A stretch of 64,000 nucleotides of DNA, from the NCBI GenBank assembly GCA_944472155.2, contig OX235277.1:20594804-20658803 (forward strand), in the 5' to 3' direction. Of the stretch, positions 60,801-64,000 are shown piece after piece (position 1 is the first letter of the stretch; every line of letters begins with the position of its first letter). The notes below the pieces were generated by a model. The model was not told where the DNA came from, ran no database searches, and was given only the letters and a program-made list of their open reading frames with translations. The position numbers and the translations under genes are program-made. Source of the DNA: Trichobilharzia szidati. Its lineage: Eukaryota > Platyhelminthes > Trematoda > Strigeidida > Schistosomatidae.

Positions 60801-61801
60801 ATCTCCAGTACGAAATGAGTACTGTACAACTGGATTAACTGAGAAATTTTTATTACCTGAGGACACAATTTGAAGCATTCTCGAGGCGGTACAGAGGTTA
60901 GGACTCGAATAGATGTTTGCCTATTAAGCCATTAAGCCAATTAGACTAGATATAATGGTCGTGACCAGTGCGCAACAGCAGGTCATGTGTGAGGACAAAT
61001 ACCCTCCAGGTATGACATTAGTTGGAATTCATGAACCATTGGATCGGATTCCAGTAGCCTAATGCCCTACCAGCTCACCTGATAACCAGAAAGTCCTGGG
61101 TTTAAACTTCAGTAGATGAGTATTGTGAATAGTCGGAAACTTAGACGAACCAGCTGTCAAGTACTGCCAGGTATGTCGATGATCTAAATCGATGTCAGCT
61201 GATGATGAAATCCTGCACCTCATCAAGTTCCTGCAAACCAATACTTGAATATATTTCTAAAGCTTTATTCCAAACCGTAGAGTACGTCGCCGTAATTTAT
61301 TCGTTTTCTGTTGTCTATATCCTGATAATGGTAACTTCTCATTCATTGATTTGCTTAATTCTGTGACTGTTTTCCAGTGATACTCATGATATTATTAACA
61401 TAATATTGATTTCATTGGTGTTCCATTTTGTGAAATGAATAATAATTATAGTAAATTCGTCATTTACTGAGTGGCATTCATCTTTCTCGGTGAGTATTTG
61501 ATCACGGTTCTATGAAACACATACTTCAGCACTTTATTGATCAGTTTGTATATTTTTCTCTGACTGACGATTTCAATTTGTACTGAAATTTTCTTTGACT
61601 AGAAAAATATTTCATCTGATAAACGCATGGACACTGAGAGGCAGAATTCATTGGTTACAATTACTGCATGCTTTCAAACTATGTGTAGTAGTAGTATTTG
61701 CAACCCCTGTGGCTGAGACTGACTTTAGTAAATATTATGCTGCCCATTATTACGTCAAATATAATTATGACCCTTCAGCTAATGATAATGTAGAGGAATA
61801 A
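12769..61801 (+). CDS. putative giant micro-exon gene (MEG-like secreted protein), whole span
   Basis: Overall gene model. A signal-peptide exon (12769-12835) ends in phase 1, a terminal exon (from 61689 or 61695, to 61801) begins in phase 1, and between them lie about 25 well-supported and several weaker micro-exons of 6-30 nt. All are multiples of three, phase 1 at both ends, and on the + strand. No in-frame stop arises inside the main-chain exons or at the split codons when they are joined in order. In schistosomes MEGs are defined by this layout: conventional 5' and 3' exons around many symmetric exons of at most 36 nt. They encode small secreted proteins whose variants arise by exon skipping. 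The predicted protein is about 156-193 residues, with a signal peptide, a charged Glu/Lys/Asp/Gln-rich middle, a hydrophobic stretch, and a Tyr-rich acidic tail. I do not recognise it as a numbered MEG family. One gene is inferred; two adjacent genes are possible. Confidence 0.6.
13683..13697 (+). CDS. micro-exon, 15 nt
   Basis: Acceptor AACCTGTTTCAG, exon GAAATAAAGAACAAG, donor AAG|GTATTT. In phase 1 it reads G-N-K-E-Q with the G carried over from exon 1. The acceptor is good, the donor fair. It lies 847 nt after exon 1 and is the first plausible cassette downstream. Frames 0 and 2 are less natural; frame 0 contains TAA. Confidence 0.6.
15005..15215 (+). repeat. dispersed repeat family F, copy 2 (with tRNA-like segment)
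   Basis: Contains TGATTGGTTACCGAATTTCA, GGAAAACATCGGAGTACTGG and ACAGCTGTTTCG, matching copy 1. The distal part (15140-15205, - strand) reads TGGCTAAATGGTCTACGAATTGG, then GGGTTCCAAACC, resembling boxes A and B. Confidence 0.62.
16513..16521 (+). CDS. micro-exon, 9 nt
   Basis: Acceptor CTTTTTATACTAG, exon ATGAGAAGA, donor GTAAGT (full consensus). It adds D-E-K when the codon is completed by the previous exon's final G. It is one of the strongest donor and acceptor pairs in the series. Confidence 0.65.
19665..19813. repeat. inverted repeat, 20-bp perfect arms
   Basis: TTTAAATAAAGCAAGAACAA at 19665-19684 is the exact reverse complement of 19794-19813, with a 109-bp loop. A nearby direct repeat ACTTCATTTGTGA (19623, 19814) adds to the symmetry. 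It could be a small MITE-like element or a remnant of a larger palindrome. Confidence 0.5.
20789..20797 (+). CDS. micro-exon, 9 nt (paired with 29743)
   Basis: Acceptor ACAAATTTTAG, exon TGTGTGAAG, donor GTGAGC. In phase 1 it reads (x)TG-TGT-GAA-G, giving M/V-C-E. The duplicate at 29743 keeps the exon length, the core GTGTGAA, the donor GTGAGC and both splice borders, while the surrounding intron has diverged strongly. This is good evidence of selection. The Cys is one of few in the predicted mature protein. Confidence 0.72.
21268..21276 (+). CDS. micro-exon, 9 nt (paired with 30216)
   Basis: Acceptor TTGTGTTTACGCAG, exon AAGCAGTAG, donor GTAAGTTGAAAT. Read in phase 1 it gives E-A-V; the apparent TAG is not in frame. 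The duplicate at 30216 has the same length, borders and following TTGAAAT, with the exon changed to D/N-A-L. Confidence 0.72.
   Translation, partial: KQ
22444..22452 (+). CDS. micro-exon, 9 nt (paired with 31027)
   Basis: Acceptor GGTCTTATTTTTAG, exon AGAAAGCAT, donor GTAAGG. Phase 1 gives E-K-A. It is the third matched cassette of the 9-kb duplication: the copy at 31027 keeps the nearby TTTCTCYTTCAT upstream and GTAAGGAG donor context downstream. Confidence 0.7.
22970..23955 (+). mobile_element. Penelope-like retroelement fragment (RT palm to endonuclease), decayed
   Basis: Conceptual translation, with frameshifts, gives E-P-I-L-A-D-I-V-F-G-Y-L-E (an RT palm segment), then Y-Y/H-Y-R-R-Y-I-D-D-M-F-V-V (catalytic YIDD at about 23084-23095), then D-C-L-N-E-I-H-P-N. 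Further on come E-R-R-E-R-I-A-S and S-E-H-I-P at 23720-23760, the region of the GIY-YIG type endonuclease of Penelope-like elements. The order RT then endonuclease and these motifs are typical of that class, known from schistosomes. At least two frameshifts and several stops (for example after 23250 and near 23465) make it non-functional. The N-terminal part is missing. It sits in an intron in the same direction as the MEG. Confidence 0.8.
24098..24270 (-). mobile_element. tRNA-derived SINE-like element
   Basis: The - strand has GGCCTGAGTGCTCTAGTGGATAA with a box A-like segment, then box B GGGTTCGAAACTC near 24190, in tRNA-like spacing. It is followed by a non-tRNA body with GGGACTCGTC on the + strand. 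It is a different family from the 7.8-kb copy. It lies right after the Penelope-like fragment. Confidence 0.65.
24809..24817 (+). CDS. micro-exon, 9 nt
   Basis: Acceptor GTCCTCACAACTTTAG, exon CGAGATATA, donor GTGAGA. Phase 1 reads S-R-Y, with S formed across the junction from the T ending the previous exon. Both sites are good. No duplicate was found, and the exon lies between the SINE at 24.1 kb and the next unit. Confidence 0.6.
25968..25979 (+). CDS. candidate micro-exon, 12 nt
   Basis: Acceptor TTTTTATTACTGCTGTAATAG, exon CTGACCTGAGGG, donor GTATGT. Phase 1 gives T-D-L-R; other phases differ and frame 0 contains TGA. The acceptor is reasonable and the donor is good, but there is no duplicate to support it. 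Confidence 0.42.
26898..26927 (+). CDS. candidate micro-exon, 30 nt
   Basis: Acceptor CTAAACGCTACAG, donor CAT|GTGAGT. In phase 1 the 30 nt read D-R-E-I-I-E-L-S-F-P without a stop. The donor is excellent and the acceptor tract mediocre. It would be the longest internal cassette, still within the MEG size class. Confidence 0.38.
28603..28611 (+). CDS. micro-exon, 9 nt
   Basis: Acceptor ATTTTCATCTTAG, exon TTGAGGGGC, donor GTAAGT. Phase 1 reads F/I-E-G. Both sites are strong. It lies about 1.1 kb before the first exon of duplication copy B; I found no equivalent in front of copy A. Confidence 0.63.
29743..29751 (+). CDS. micro-exon, 9 nt (paired with 20789)
   Basis: Acceptor TACTTGATTTCAG, exon AGTGTGAAA, donor GTGAGC. 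Phase 1 gives Q/E-C-E, keeping the Cys-Glu of its duplicate. The last base changes from G to A and the first from T to A, so the split codons change while the middle codons stay. Confidence 0.72.
30216..30224 (+). CDS. micro-exon, 9 nt (paired with 21268)
   Basis: Acceptor TATTGTTCTTTGCAG, exon ATGCATTGA, donor GTGAGT. Phase 1 gives N-A-L; the terminal TGA is not in frame. The borders correspond base for base with the copy-A exon at 21268. Confidence 0.72.
   Translation: MH
31027..31035 (+). CDS. micro-exon, 9 nt (paired with 22444)
   Basis: Acceptor TATCCCGACGTTTAG, exon AAGATATGA, donor GTAAGG. Phase 1 reads K-D-M. It is at the position of the copy-A exon 22444 and keeps the donor context GTAAGGAG. 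Confidence 0.68.
   Translation, partial: KI
32622..32928 (-). repeat. left arm of perfect 307-bp inverted repeat (Penelope 3' end)
   Basis: The reverse complement of this segment is identical, base for base by eye, to 34287-34593. It contains the last endonuclease codons and 3' UTR of the - strand Penelope-like element. Weaker similarity continues about 40 bp on the inner side. Confidence 0.9.
32622..34030 (-). mobile_element. Penelope-like retroelement, 5'-truncated, - strand
   Basis: Reading the - strand from 34025: E-T-M-V-S-F-D-I-T-S-L-Y-T-Y-I-P-I (RT motif A), then G-S-P-I-S-L-I-V-A-D-I-F near 33790 (motif B), then W-W-R-Y-M-D-D-T-Y near 33680 (motif C), and L-H-T-S-V-H-K-K-P-T-N near 33520. 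Near 33100 comes I-I-Y-K-I-P-C-D-D-C, the start of the GIY-YIG type endonuclease. It then enters the 307-bp repeat at 32928-32622. Several frameshifts and stops interrupt it and the RT fingers are absent. Gene order and motifs fit Penelope-like elements, whose copies are often 5'-truncated and flanked by direct or inverted pseudo-LTRs. Confidence 0.82.
34287..34593 (+). repeat. right arm of perfect 307-bp inverted repeat
   Basis: A + strand copy of the element's 3' end, so the two tails point outward. The arm is preceded by related endonuclease sequence (L-E-K-A-Q-R-S-L) from about 34240. The 1358-bp spacer holds the RT and endonuclease body. Perfect identity beside a decayed reading frame suggests a recent copy or gene conversion between the arms. 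Confidence 0.9.
35150..35164 (+). CDS. candidate micro-exon, 15 nt
   Basis: Acceptor GGCATTACTATAG, exon TTCGGCTTCTAGATC, donor GTGAGA. Phase 1 reads I-R-L-L-D; the internal TAG is out of frame. The polypyrimidine tract is weak, so this may be chance. It is not counted in the main chain. Confidence 0.3.
35240..35284 (+). CDS. candidate exon, 45 nt
   Basis: Acceptor CACCAATTCTTATAG, donor TCAT|GTGAGT. The 45 nt stay open in phase 1 and give a hydrophobic peptide beginning A/P-M-F-W-Q-Q. It is longer than the usual MEG limit of 36 nt and is not counted in the main chain. It lies in a 115-codon open stretch that could equally be chance. Confidence 0.3.
35471..35482 (+). CDS. micro-exon, 12 nt
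   Basis: Acceptor TGCTTCTCCTCTGCAG is among the best polypyrimidine tracts in the window. Exon TTCAGCAAGAAA, donor GTGAGT. Phase 1 gives I-Q-Q-E. A second possible acceptor lies 5 nt inside the exon but would break the reading frame. Confidence 0.68.
36090..36098 (+). CDS. micro-exon, 9 nt
   Basis: Acceptor ATTGTTTGACTGAATCAG, exon GTGATAAAG, donor GTATGT. Phase 1 gives S/G-D-K. The sites are good; there is no recognised duplicate. Confidence 0.6.
37520..37528 (+). CDS. candidate micro-exon, 9 nt
   Basis: Acceptor GTCAAAATTCCCAG, exon CAAATCTGG, donor GTATTG. Phase 1 reads A-N-L. The donor resembles the GTATTT of the first micro-exon at 13683 but is not strong. Confidence 0.42.
38312..38320 (+). 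CDS. micro-exon, 9 nt
   Basis: Acceptor TTTCGATATTTTAG, exon GAAGACTGT, donor GTGAGT. Phase 1 gives G-R-L. Both sites are near consensus. It lies just upstream of the third Penelope-like fragment. Confidence 0.65.
38446..38895 (-). mobile_element. Penelope-like endonuclease fragment, - strand
   Basis: The - strand reads I-F-K-F-T-Y-N-C-G-D-T-Y-T-G-R-T-N-R-M (the GIY-YIG core, usually ..C.xxYIGxTxR), then after a frameshift N-P-N-E-I-H-S-N-R-N-P-S-S and I-A-K-H-L, then H-N-C-H-S-R-L-A-K-A-K-E-A. This is the C-terminal endonuclease of a Penelope-like element, of a different subfamily from the 33-kb copy judging by the residues. RT is absent and at least one frameshift is present. Confidence 0.75.
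38450..38622 (-). repeat. left arm of imperfect inverted repeat (Penelope 3' end)
   Basis: The reverse complement aligns with 38968-39140 at roughly 85-90 per cent over about 170 bp. It covers the last endonuclease codons (V-Q-N-T-I-V-F-N-L) and the 3' UTR with TTTATTTCATTATTGTGAAC. Confidence 0.75.
38968..39140 (+). repeat. right arm of imperfect inverted repeat (Penelope 3' end)
   Basis: Plus-strand tail copy facing away from the left arm, with 345 bp between them. The arrangement is the same as at 32.6-34.6 kb, but older. Confidence 0.75.
39889..39897 (+). CDS. micro-exon, 9 nt
   Basis: Acceptor CATTTTGGACACCGCAG, exon TGAAAACAT, donor GTGAGA. Phase 1 reads L-K-T, the L being formed from the T that ends the preceding exon. 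Confidence 0.57.
40426..40431 (+). CDS. micro-exon, 6 nt
   Basis: Acceptor ATTCTTTTTTAATAG, exon ATCCAA, donor GTGAGT. It adds two residues (Y-P with the preceding T). Six-nucleotide exons are the smallest reported for schistosome MEGs, and this one has two strong flanking sites. Confidence 0.57.
40432..43243 (+). other. intron with possible degenerate element at 42.1-42.5 kb
   Basis: 42120-42480 is richer in G+C than its surroundings. On the - strand it has a patchy open frame with segments such as F-G-R-Y-D-R-E and K-V-A-T-A-T-K-K-I-V. It looks like a decayed mobile-element coding region, but I cannot name the family. The rest is ordinary intron. Confidence 0.35.
43244..43252 (+). CDS. micro-exon, 9 nt
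   Basis: Acceptor TTAATTTTCTTTTATTTAG (excellent), exon CGCAATTTT, donor GTGAGT. Phase 1 gives T-Q-F. Together with 44143 it has the best combined splice sites of the series. Confidence 0.7.
44143..44151 (+). CDS. micro-exon, 9 nt
   Basis: Acceptor CATATTTTCTTATTTAG, exon TGGATAGAC, donor GTGAGT. Phase 1 gives L-D-R. It resembles the 43244 exon in its sites (pyrimidine-TTATTTAG, 9 nt, GTGAGT), so an old local duplication is possible. Confidence 0.7.
46437..46445 (+). CDS. candidate micro-exon, 9 nt (possible copy of 51005)
   Basis: Acceptor GAAGACAAATCAG, exon ACATCTCGT, donor GTAAGA. Phase 1 reads H-I-S. The tract before the AG is purine-rich, a weakness, but the position fits the unit copied at 51005. 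If it is used, the next exon must be 46998, because joining directly to 48243 would make TAA. Confidence 0.42.
46998..47018 (+). CDS. candidate micro-exon, 21 nt
   Basis: Acceptor CATACGCCAACTTCCAG (good), donor GGA|GTATAA (fair). Phase 1 reads C/G-F-S-N-E-T-R with no stop. It lies 561 nt after candidate 46437, close to the 625 and 667 nt spacing of the exon pairs in later unit copies. Confidence 0.42.
48243..48251 (+). CDS. micro-exon, 9 nt (unit copy 1)
   Basis: Acceptor CTCTCTTCGTTAATGCAG, exon AATATAGCA, donor GTATGT. Phase 1 reads K/Q-Y-S. It is equivalent to 49330 and 51005 in the later copies. The 49330 duplicate uses the same donor GTATGT. Confidence 0.68.
48868..48882 (+). CDS. candidate micro-exon, 15 nt (matches 49997)
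   Basis: Acceptor GTGTACTTTCTCCTAG is strong, but the donor GG|GTTACA is weak. Phase 1 reads I-C-T-H-M. It is supported by position: it lies 625 nt after 48243, and exon 49997 lies 667 nt after 49330 in the next copy. It may be a decaying cassette. Confidence 0.38.
49330..49338 (+). CDS. micro-exon, 9 nt (unit copy 2)
   Basis: Acceptor CTTGCTTCCCTAATCCAG, exon AAGAGTTTG, donor GTATGT. Phase 1 gives E/K-E-F. It keeps the TTTCATTTCACTAAT leader and GTATGT donor of copy 1 while all three codons differ. Confidence 0.7.
49997..50005 (+). CDS. micro-exon, 9 nt (unit copy 2, second cassette)
   Basis: Acceptor ATATTGTCTCATTCAG, exon GCACCATGA, donor GTAAGT. Phase 1 reads G-T-M. Both sites are near consensus. 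Confidence 0.67.
   Translation, partial: AP
50950..51760 (+). repeat. exon-carrying unit, copy 3
   Basis: Third copy of the unit. It shares the GAATACT...TTTCAGG tract with copies 1 and 2, and the CCCCATAATAATAAAAGATAT tract with 46.8 kb. The first cassette (51005) is intact. At the second cassette position there is an acceptor (51750, GATGATATTTTAG), but no GT follows at 9 nt. Confidence 0.6.
51005..51013 (+). CDS. micro-exon, 9 nt (unit copy 3)
   Basis: Acceptor ACTCTTTTCAATCCAG, exon ATGAGGAAG, donor GTGAGT. Phase 1 gives N-E-E. The acceptor end AATCCAG matches the copy-2 exon. Confidence 0.7.
52670..52675 (+). CDS. candidate micro-exon, 6 nt
   Basis: Acceptor GCATCAACTGAACAG with a T-rich tract further upstream, exon ATCTGA, donor GTATGT. 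Phase 1 adds D-L. It is plausible but short enough to occur by chance. Confidence 0.4.
   Translation: M
53430..53653 (-). CDS. orphan conventional exon on the opposite strand
   Basis: On the - strand an acceptor (ATTTCACTATCAATCAAG, AG at 53655-53654) is followed by about 224 nt of open frame and then the donor CTTG|GTAATT at 53429. The reading begins R-A-Y-L-D-E-V-D-D-G-L-M-G-M and later has L-F-P-A-L-Y-V-D-M-H and N-F-R-L-L-N-D-F-Y. Composition is richer in G+C and looks like helical, conserved protein, unlike the surrounding intron. Stops follow right after the donor, and the frame is not open in front of the acceptor. I do not recognise the protein. It could be one exon of a nested antisense gene, or an exon copied in by genomic duplication. 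Confidence 0.5.
54202..54210 (+). CDS. candidate micro-exon, 9 nt
   Basis: Acceptor GTATTTCTTGTTTTCAG is excellent. Exon AAATATATC, donor GTTAGT, non-ideal at +3 but good at +5 and +6. Phase 1 gives K/E-I-Y. Confidence 0.42.
54431..54664 (+). repeat. tandem duplication, two units of about 115 bp
   Basis: 54431-54550 and 54551-54664 align throughout: CATAAG-TTACT / CATAAGTAAGGTAACT, TATTTAATAAATGAACAT / ATTAAATAAATGACATT, TTTGGAAGAAAAC / TTTGGAAGGAAAC. The units are diverged. No exon was found inside. Confidence 0.6.
54895..54903 (+). CDS. micro-exon, 9 nt
   Basis: Acceptor TTTGATGTCACCTTAG, exon TGAAGAAAT, donor GTAAGT. Phase 1 reads L/V-K-K. The donor is full consensus. Confidence 0.65.
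55154..55162 (+). CDS. micro-exon, 9 nt
   Basis: Acceptor CACTTTATCATTTAAG, exon TTAAGGAGG, donor GTAAGT. Phase 1 gives F-K-E, the F using the T that ends the previous exon. It lies only 250 nt after 54895, and both encode x-K-(K/E), so the two may be local duplicates. Confidence 0.63.
55389..55409 (+). CDS. micro-exon, 21 nt
   Basis: Acceptor CATCTTATTTGTAG, donor ACGA|GTGAGT. In phase 1 the 21 nt encode A-K-E-P-T-P-T, a Pro/Thr-rich segment of the kind often seen in MEG proteins and a possible O-glycosylation site. G+C content is clearly above the flanking intron. This is one of the most convincing exons because of its length. Confidence 0.72.
56337..56362 (+). repeat. TA-rich simple repeat
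   Basis: About 26 bp of (TA)n with one interruption, directly before the acceptor of the 56371 micro-exon. Similar runs lie at 29708-29720, 32150-32181 and 37674-37690. Confidence 0.8.
56371..56382 (+). CDS. micro-exon, 12 nt
   Basis: Acceptor TATATAGTTTTTTAAG, just after a TA-rich simple repeat. Exon AAGTTATATCCG, donor GTGAGG. Phase 1 reads K/E-V-I-S. Confidence 0.52.
57814..57840 (+). CDS. micro-exon, 27 nt
   Basis: Acceptor TTTCAAAATTCCAG, donor AAAC|GTAAGT (full consensus). In phase 1 it encodes G-T-I-T-L-P-N-G-K. It is the longest well-supported internal cassette, open in phase 1. Frame 0 is also open, so the phase-1 call rests on the whole series. Confidence 0.72.
57841..60535 (+). 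other. long intron without supported exons
   Basis: AT-rich. The one cassette with good splice sites (58645-58683, 39 nt) has a stop in all three frames. No mobile element is recognised. Confidence 0.45.
60536..60541 (+). CDS. micro-exon, 6 nt
   Basis: Acceptor GTTTTCTCGATTTCAG, exon TTACTT, donor GTAAGA. It adds L-T. With the next exon it forms a hydrophobic run (L-T-L-A-F-I-F-L). Confidence 0.55.
61020..61250 (-). repeat. dispersed repeat family F, copy 3
   Basis: The reverse complement has TTCAAGTATTGGTTTGCAGG (copy 1: TTCAAGTGTTGGTTTGTAGG), then GATTTCATCATCAGCTGACAT and GGCAGTACTTGACAGCTGGTT in the same order as copies 1 and 2. Sequence from 60880 to 61020 may be a continuation. It lies in the last long intron of the MEG. 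Confidence 0.6.
61472..61489 (+). CDS. micro-exon, 18 nt, hydrophobic
   Basis: Acceptor CGTCATTTACTGAG, exon TGGCATTCATCTTTCTCG, donor GTGAGT. Phase 1 gives L-A-F-I-F-L. The acceptor is only fair (purine before AG), the donor is consensus. The hydrophobic sequence continues in the terminal exon. Confidence 0.58.
61689..61801 (+). CDS. terminal coding exon of the MEG-like gene
   Basis: Three tandem AGs (61688, 61691, 61694) are possible acceptors. All keep phase 1 and differ only by one or two Val codons. The frame runs V-F-A-T-P-V-A-E-T-D-F-S-K-Y-Y-A-A-H and on through a Tyr-rich acidic tail to N-V-E-E and TAA at 61799. The codon bias and the long open frame to a natural stop fit the conventional 3' exon of a MEG. 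The stop is overlapped by an AATAAA. The better-looking acceptor upstream (TTTCTTTGACTAG at 61602) is in the wrong phase and hits TGA at once. Confidence 0.65.
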
Positions 61802-61802
61802 A
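61797..61802 (+). terminator. AATAAA overlapping the stop codon
   Basis: A canonical poly(A) hexamer spans the TAA stop. If used, the 3' UTR would be only about 20 nt; the copy at 62148 is the more usual choice. Confidence 0.35.
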
Positions 61803-61900
61803 TGTCAGGAAAATCCCTATCAATCAATTCATTTGTAGTATGGCTACTCACTAAAATATTTCTACTGGAATGCGTAATTATCACGTAATGCGTAATATCA

Positions 61901-61920
61901 CCGACCGACCGACCGACCGA
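61901..61920 (+). repeat. tetranucleotide microsatellite (CCGA)5
   Basis: Five perfect CCGA units in otherwise AT-rich sequence, flanked by similar AATTATCAC words on both sides (61877 and 61920). Confidence 0.85.
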
Positions 61921-62147
61921 ATTATCACCCGTTTATGACAAATCAGACGCGTGCCTATCTTCTTTTTGACTCAACCCTCATTGATAGCCTTTGTTTGTAG
62001 TTCATTCCTAATCAAGTTGCTTCATTTTGCAGCAATGACTCTTGTACCTTTTTGATGATTTACATATTTTTATGAATTTGGAGACATCGCATGCAAAAGT
62101 CTTTCAATTTTAAATAGACCACAACCATTGATAGTGTATCATAAGTA

Positions 62148-62153
62148 AATAAA
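62148..62153 (+). terminator. candidate poly(A) signal AATAAA
   Basis: Canonical hexamer 347 nt after the stop, followed by a T-rich stretch about 15 nt later. It is the likely 3' end of the transcript. Confidence 0.45.
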
Positions 62154-62169
62154 TGCTGGAAATTTGCTT

Positions 62170-64000
62170 CTCTTAGTTAGATTAATGGTTATTTCCCAAT
62201 GTGATGTGTTAGTTGAATAGAGAGTACTGTTAAGATGCCGAATAAGAAAAGAATAACTGTGTTGTATAGGGGAAACTGTCTCAACATGGACATATATTTC
62301 AAGTGGAACAACAAAATTGATCGATAATTGGTAAATTTTGATCGGTGAAACTGCATCCTTATGTTCGTGTGACTCATTTTAATTTGTGAGTTTAATAGTG
62401 CTAAATTTTACTGTCTCACAAGTTGACTATCAAGGGTTGAACAGTTCGACAAAGAATAACATGAGGTTCCAGAACAATTCAGAAAATCTCGTTTAAATGG
62501 TATATTTTACATATATATTGTTTTCATTTTATTTTATCAGTCATGTGAATATCTGAACAATATTTCTGCCTTTTTAACCTGTGCAATAACTGCTTATATG
62601 CGAAAATGGTTAAAGGATAGCCAAAGATATTAGAATTGGGCCATGCCTTGAAGGTTACTGAGACATTATCGGGTGGAATGGCACAGAATGAACAAGTGAA
62701 ACTTTAAACTGTGCCAATTCTGAAAGTTCCTATCATTTTTATCCAGTCTCATGTAAAAGAATTTTGAGTGTGATTGGTCAACATCCCTTTAAGGAAAACC
62801 AAGCGCTGTTATCTTGACTACGTTTTATATTTAATTCAATAGATGAATGATAACGATGCCAAGAGTGATCTACAATTGACTATAATTCCTATCGTAGTAG
62901 AAGAGAAGTGCAAAATGATTGAGAGTGCAGTTTTCATCAAAACTATTAGAGTTTTCACAATGAAAAAAACAGGTACTACGGCATAATTATCAAAGTGAAC
63001 TACAAAAGCTTTTCACGAAATAAGGCATAGTGGGAGACTGAAAAAATATATAACAAGTATTCAGTCTCATTTCAACATACATTAGGCTCTTGAGAACGGT
63101 TGCAGCCAGAGTTTGCTTATTTAACAGAAGTTAGCATTCATGAAATTTAATCCCTGTTCCATCTGCAGATACTATCGGAATTCATGAAATCATCATTAAT
63201 AATACAATTTCCAACTCAATAGAAGACACATCAAAATAGAGAAAGCATTAGAAATAGGCGATCTCTTAGATATTTGTCAACCATAACAACGTTTATATAA
63301 CAAACCGATTATCTCAGTGTCCGGAGTGATCAGCATTTTTATTAATGAAACACTTAGCAATTAGTACATGATGATTTCTACAAGAGTGGTAAACATGTGA
63401 CTAATGCCCTGATTAGTTGTGATATAAGGAGGAATATGGAGTTAAATATATACGGTATTTCTAATGCCAGAGATATTAAATAATGCATGACAAACAAAGA
63501 GTTACTAAGTCAATGAAATCAAACATGTAACGGAAATAGTATTCAACAATAGAAGGCTATGGATTGCAAAAGTGTCAGTGTGACATGAACATGAATATAA
63601 GGGGTGTATAAATATTAAACATATGTAAACATAAACATGTGTAAACATATGTCTACTTCTAGAAGTGTACTTGCTGTAGGTATTTGGAATAGTGGACGAA
63701 TGAAGTGACAGCTGAATGAGTTCATCACACTCACCCTATGTTATTGTGTTTACAGATAAAGCTCTTGATGTTGCCTATTATTGTATGTGATCAAGTCATT
63801 TCATGTATTCCTCGCAAGCTGCCTACTGCTGGTTCAATAATTCAACAATCGGTAACTCAGTAGGTTGAGTGCGAGTTATGAGATATCTGTCATCCAATAC
63901 CTTGGTGTTAAATCGTCTACCTTACTGCATGATTAACTGTATTCTAAAGGAAAACGAATGAAACTGTGAGACACTTTCAGTAGATACAGGCAGGTTGTTA
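62170..64000 (+). other. downstream sequence
   Basis: AT-rich, with no exon-like structure, repeat-family copy or mobile-element motif that I could recognise. Short ATGT-rich repeats occur near 63610-63660. Confidence 0.45.

Noticed and set aside
1..64000. CRISPR arrays, bacterial operons, riboswitches
   Set aside because: The window is eukaryotic in composition and structure. I saw no regularly spaced direct repeats of CRISPR type and no dense coding.

Overview
The window looks like eukaryotic, AT-rich nuclear DNA with no long open reading frames. The longest is 126 codons and resembles nothing I know. Several features point to a blood fluke (Schistosoma or a close relative): fragments of Penelope-like retroelements with RT and GIY-YIG type endonuclease motifs, tRNA-derived SINE-like repeats, and above all the architecture of a micro-exon gene (MEG), a gene class described in schistosomes. 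The species call is inference from sequence style.

The central result is a putative very large MEG on the + strand, about 49 kb from the start codon at 12769 to the stop at 61799-61801. A first coding exon of 67 nt encodes a classic signal peptide and ends in phase 1 at a strong donor. Between it and a terminal exon at about 61.7 kb lies a long series of tiny candidate exons, mostly exactly 9 nt. Each has a polypyrimidine/AG acceptor and usually a GTRAG or GTATG donor, a length divisible by three, and an open phase-1 frame. The main chain joins from end to end without a stop, also across the split codons at the junctions. Using all main-chain exons the protein would be about 193 residues; using only the stronger ones, about 156. 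None of this has transcript support here.

Layout: 1-12.7 kb is non-coding sequence upstream of the gene with SINE-like repeats. At 12.7-19.8 kb lie the signal-peptide exon and the first micro-exons. A block at about 19.84-22.5 kb is repeated, diverged, at about 29.22-31.06 kb, with micro-exons at matching positions. A Penelope-like fragment (about 23-24 kb, +) and a SINE lie between the two copies. A second Penelope-like element (about 32.6-34.6 kb) has a perfect 307-bp inverted repeat of its 3' end. Micro-exons continue at 35-44 kb, interrupted by a third Penelope-like fragment with an inverted tail (38.4-39.1 kb). A unit present three or four times fills 46.4-51.8 kb. Longer micro-exons (21 and 27 nt) and the C-terminal exons follow at 52-61.8 kb, with poly(A) signals at the stop codon and 350 nt later. 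A separate, apparently intact exon lies on the - strand at 53.4-53.65 kb. 61.8-64 kb is downstream sequence.

Working picture: one secreted, probably highly variable small protein assembled from many 3-codon cassettes. The cassettes appear to have multiplied by tandem duplication of intron-exon-intron segments, and their introns were later invaded by retroelements. MEG proteins of schistosomes are known to be secreted, several from the oesophageal glands. That role is carried over from the family and not shown by this sequence.
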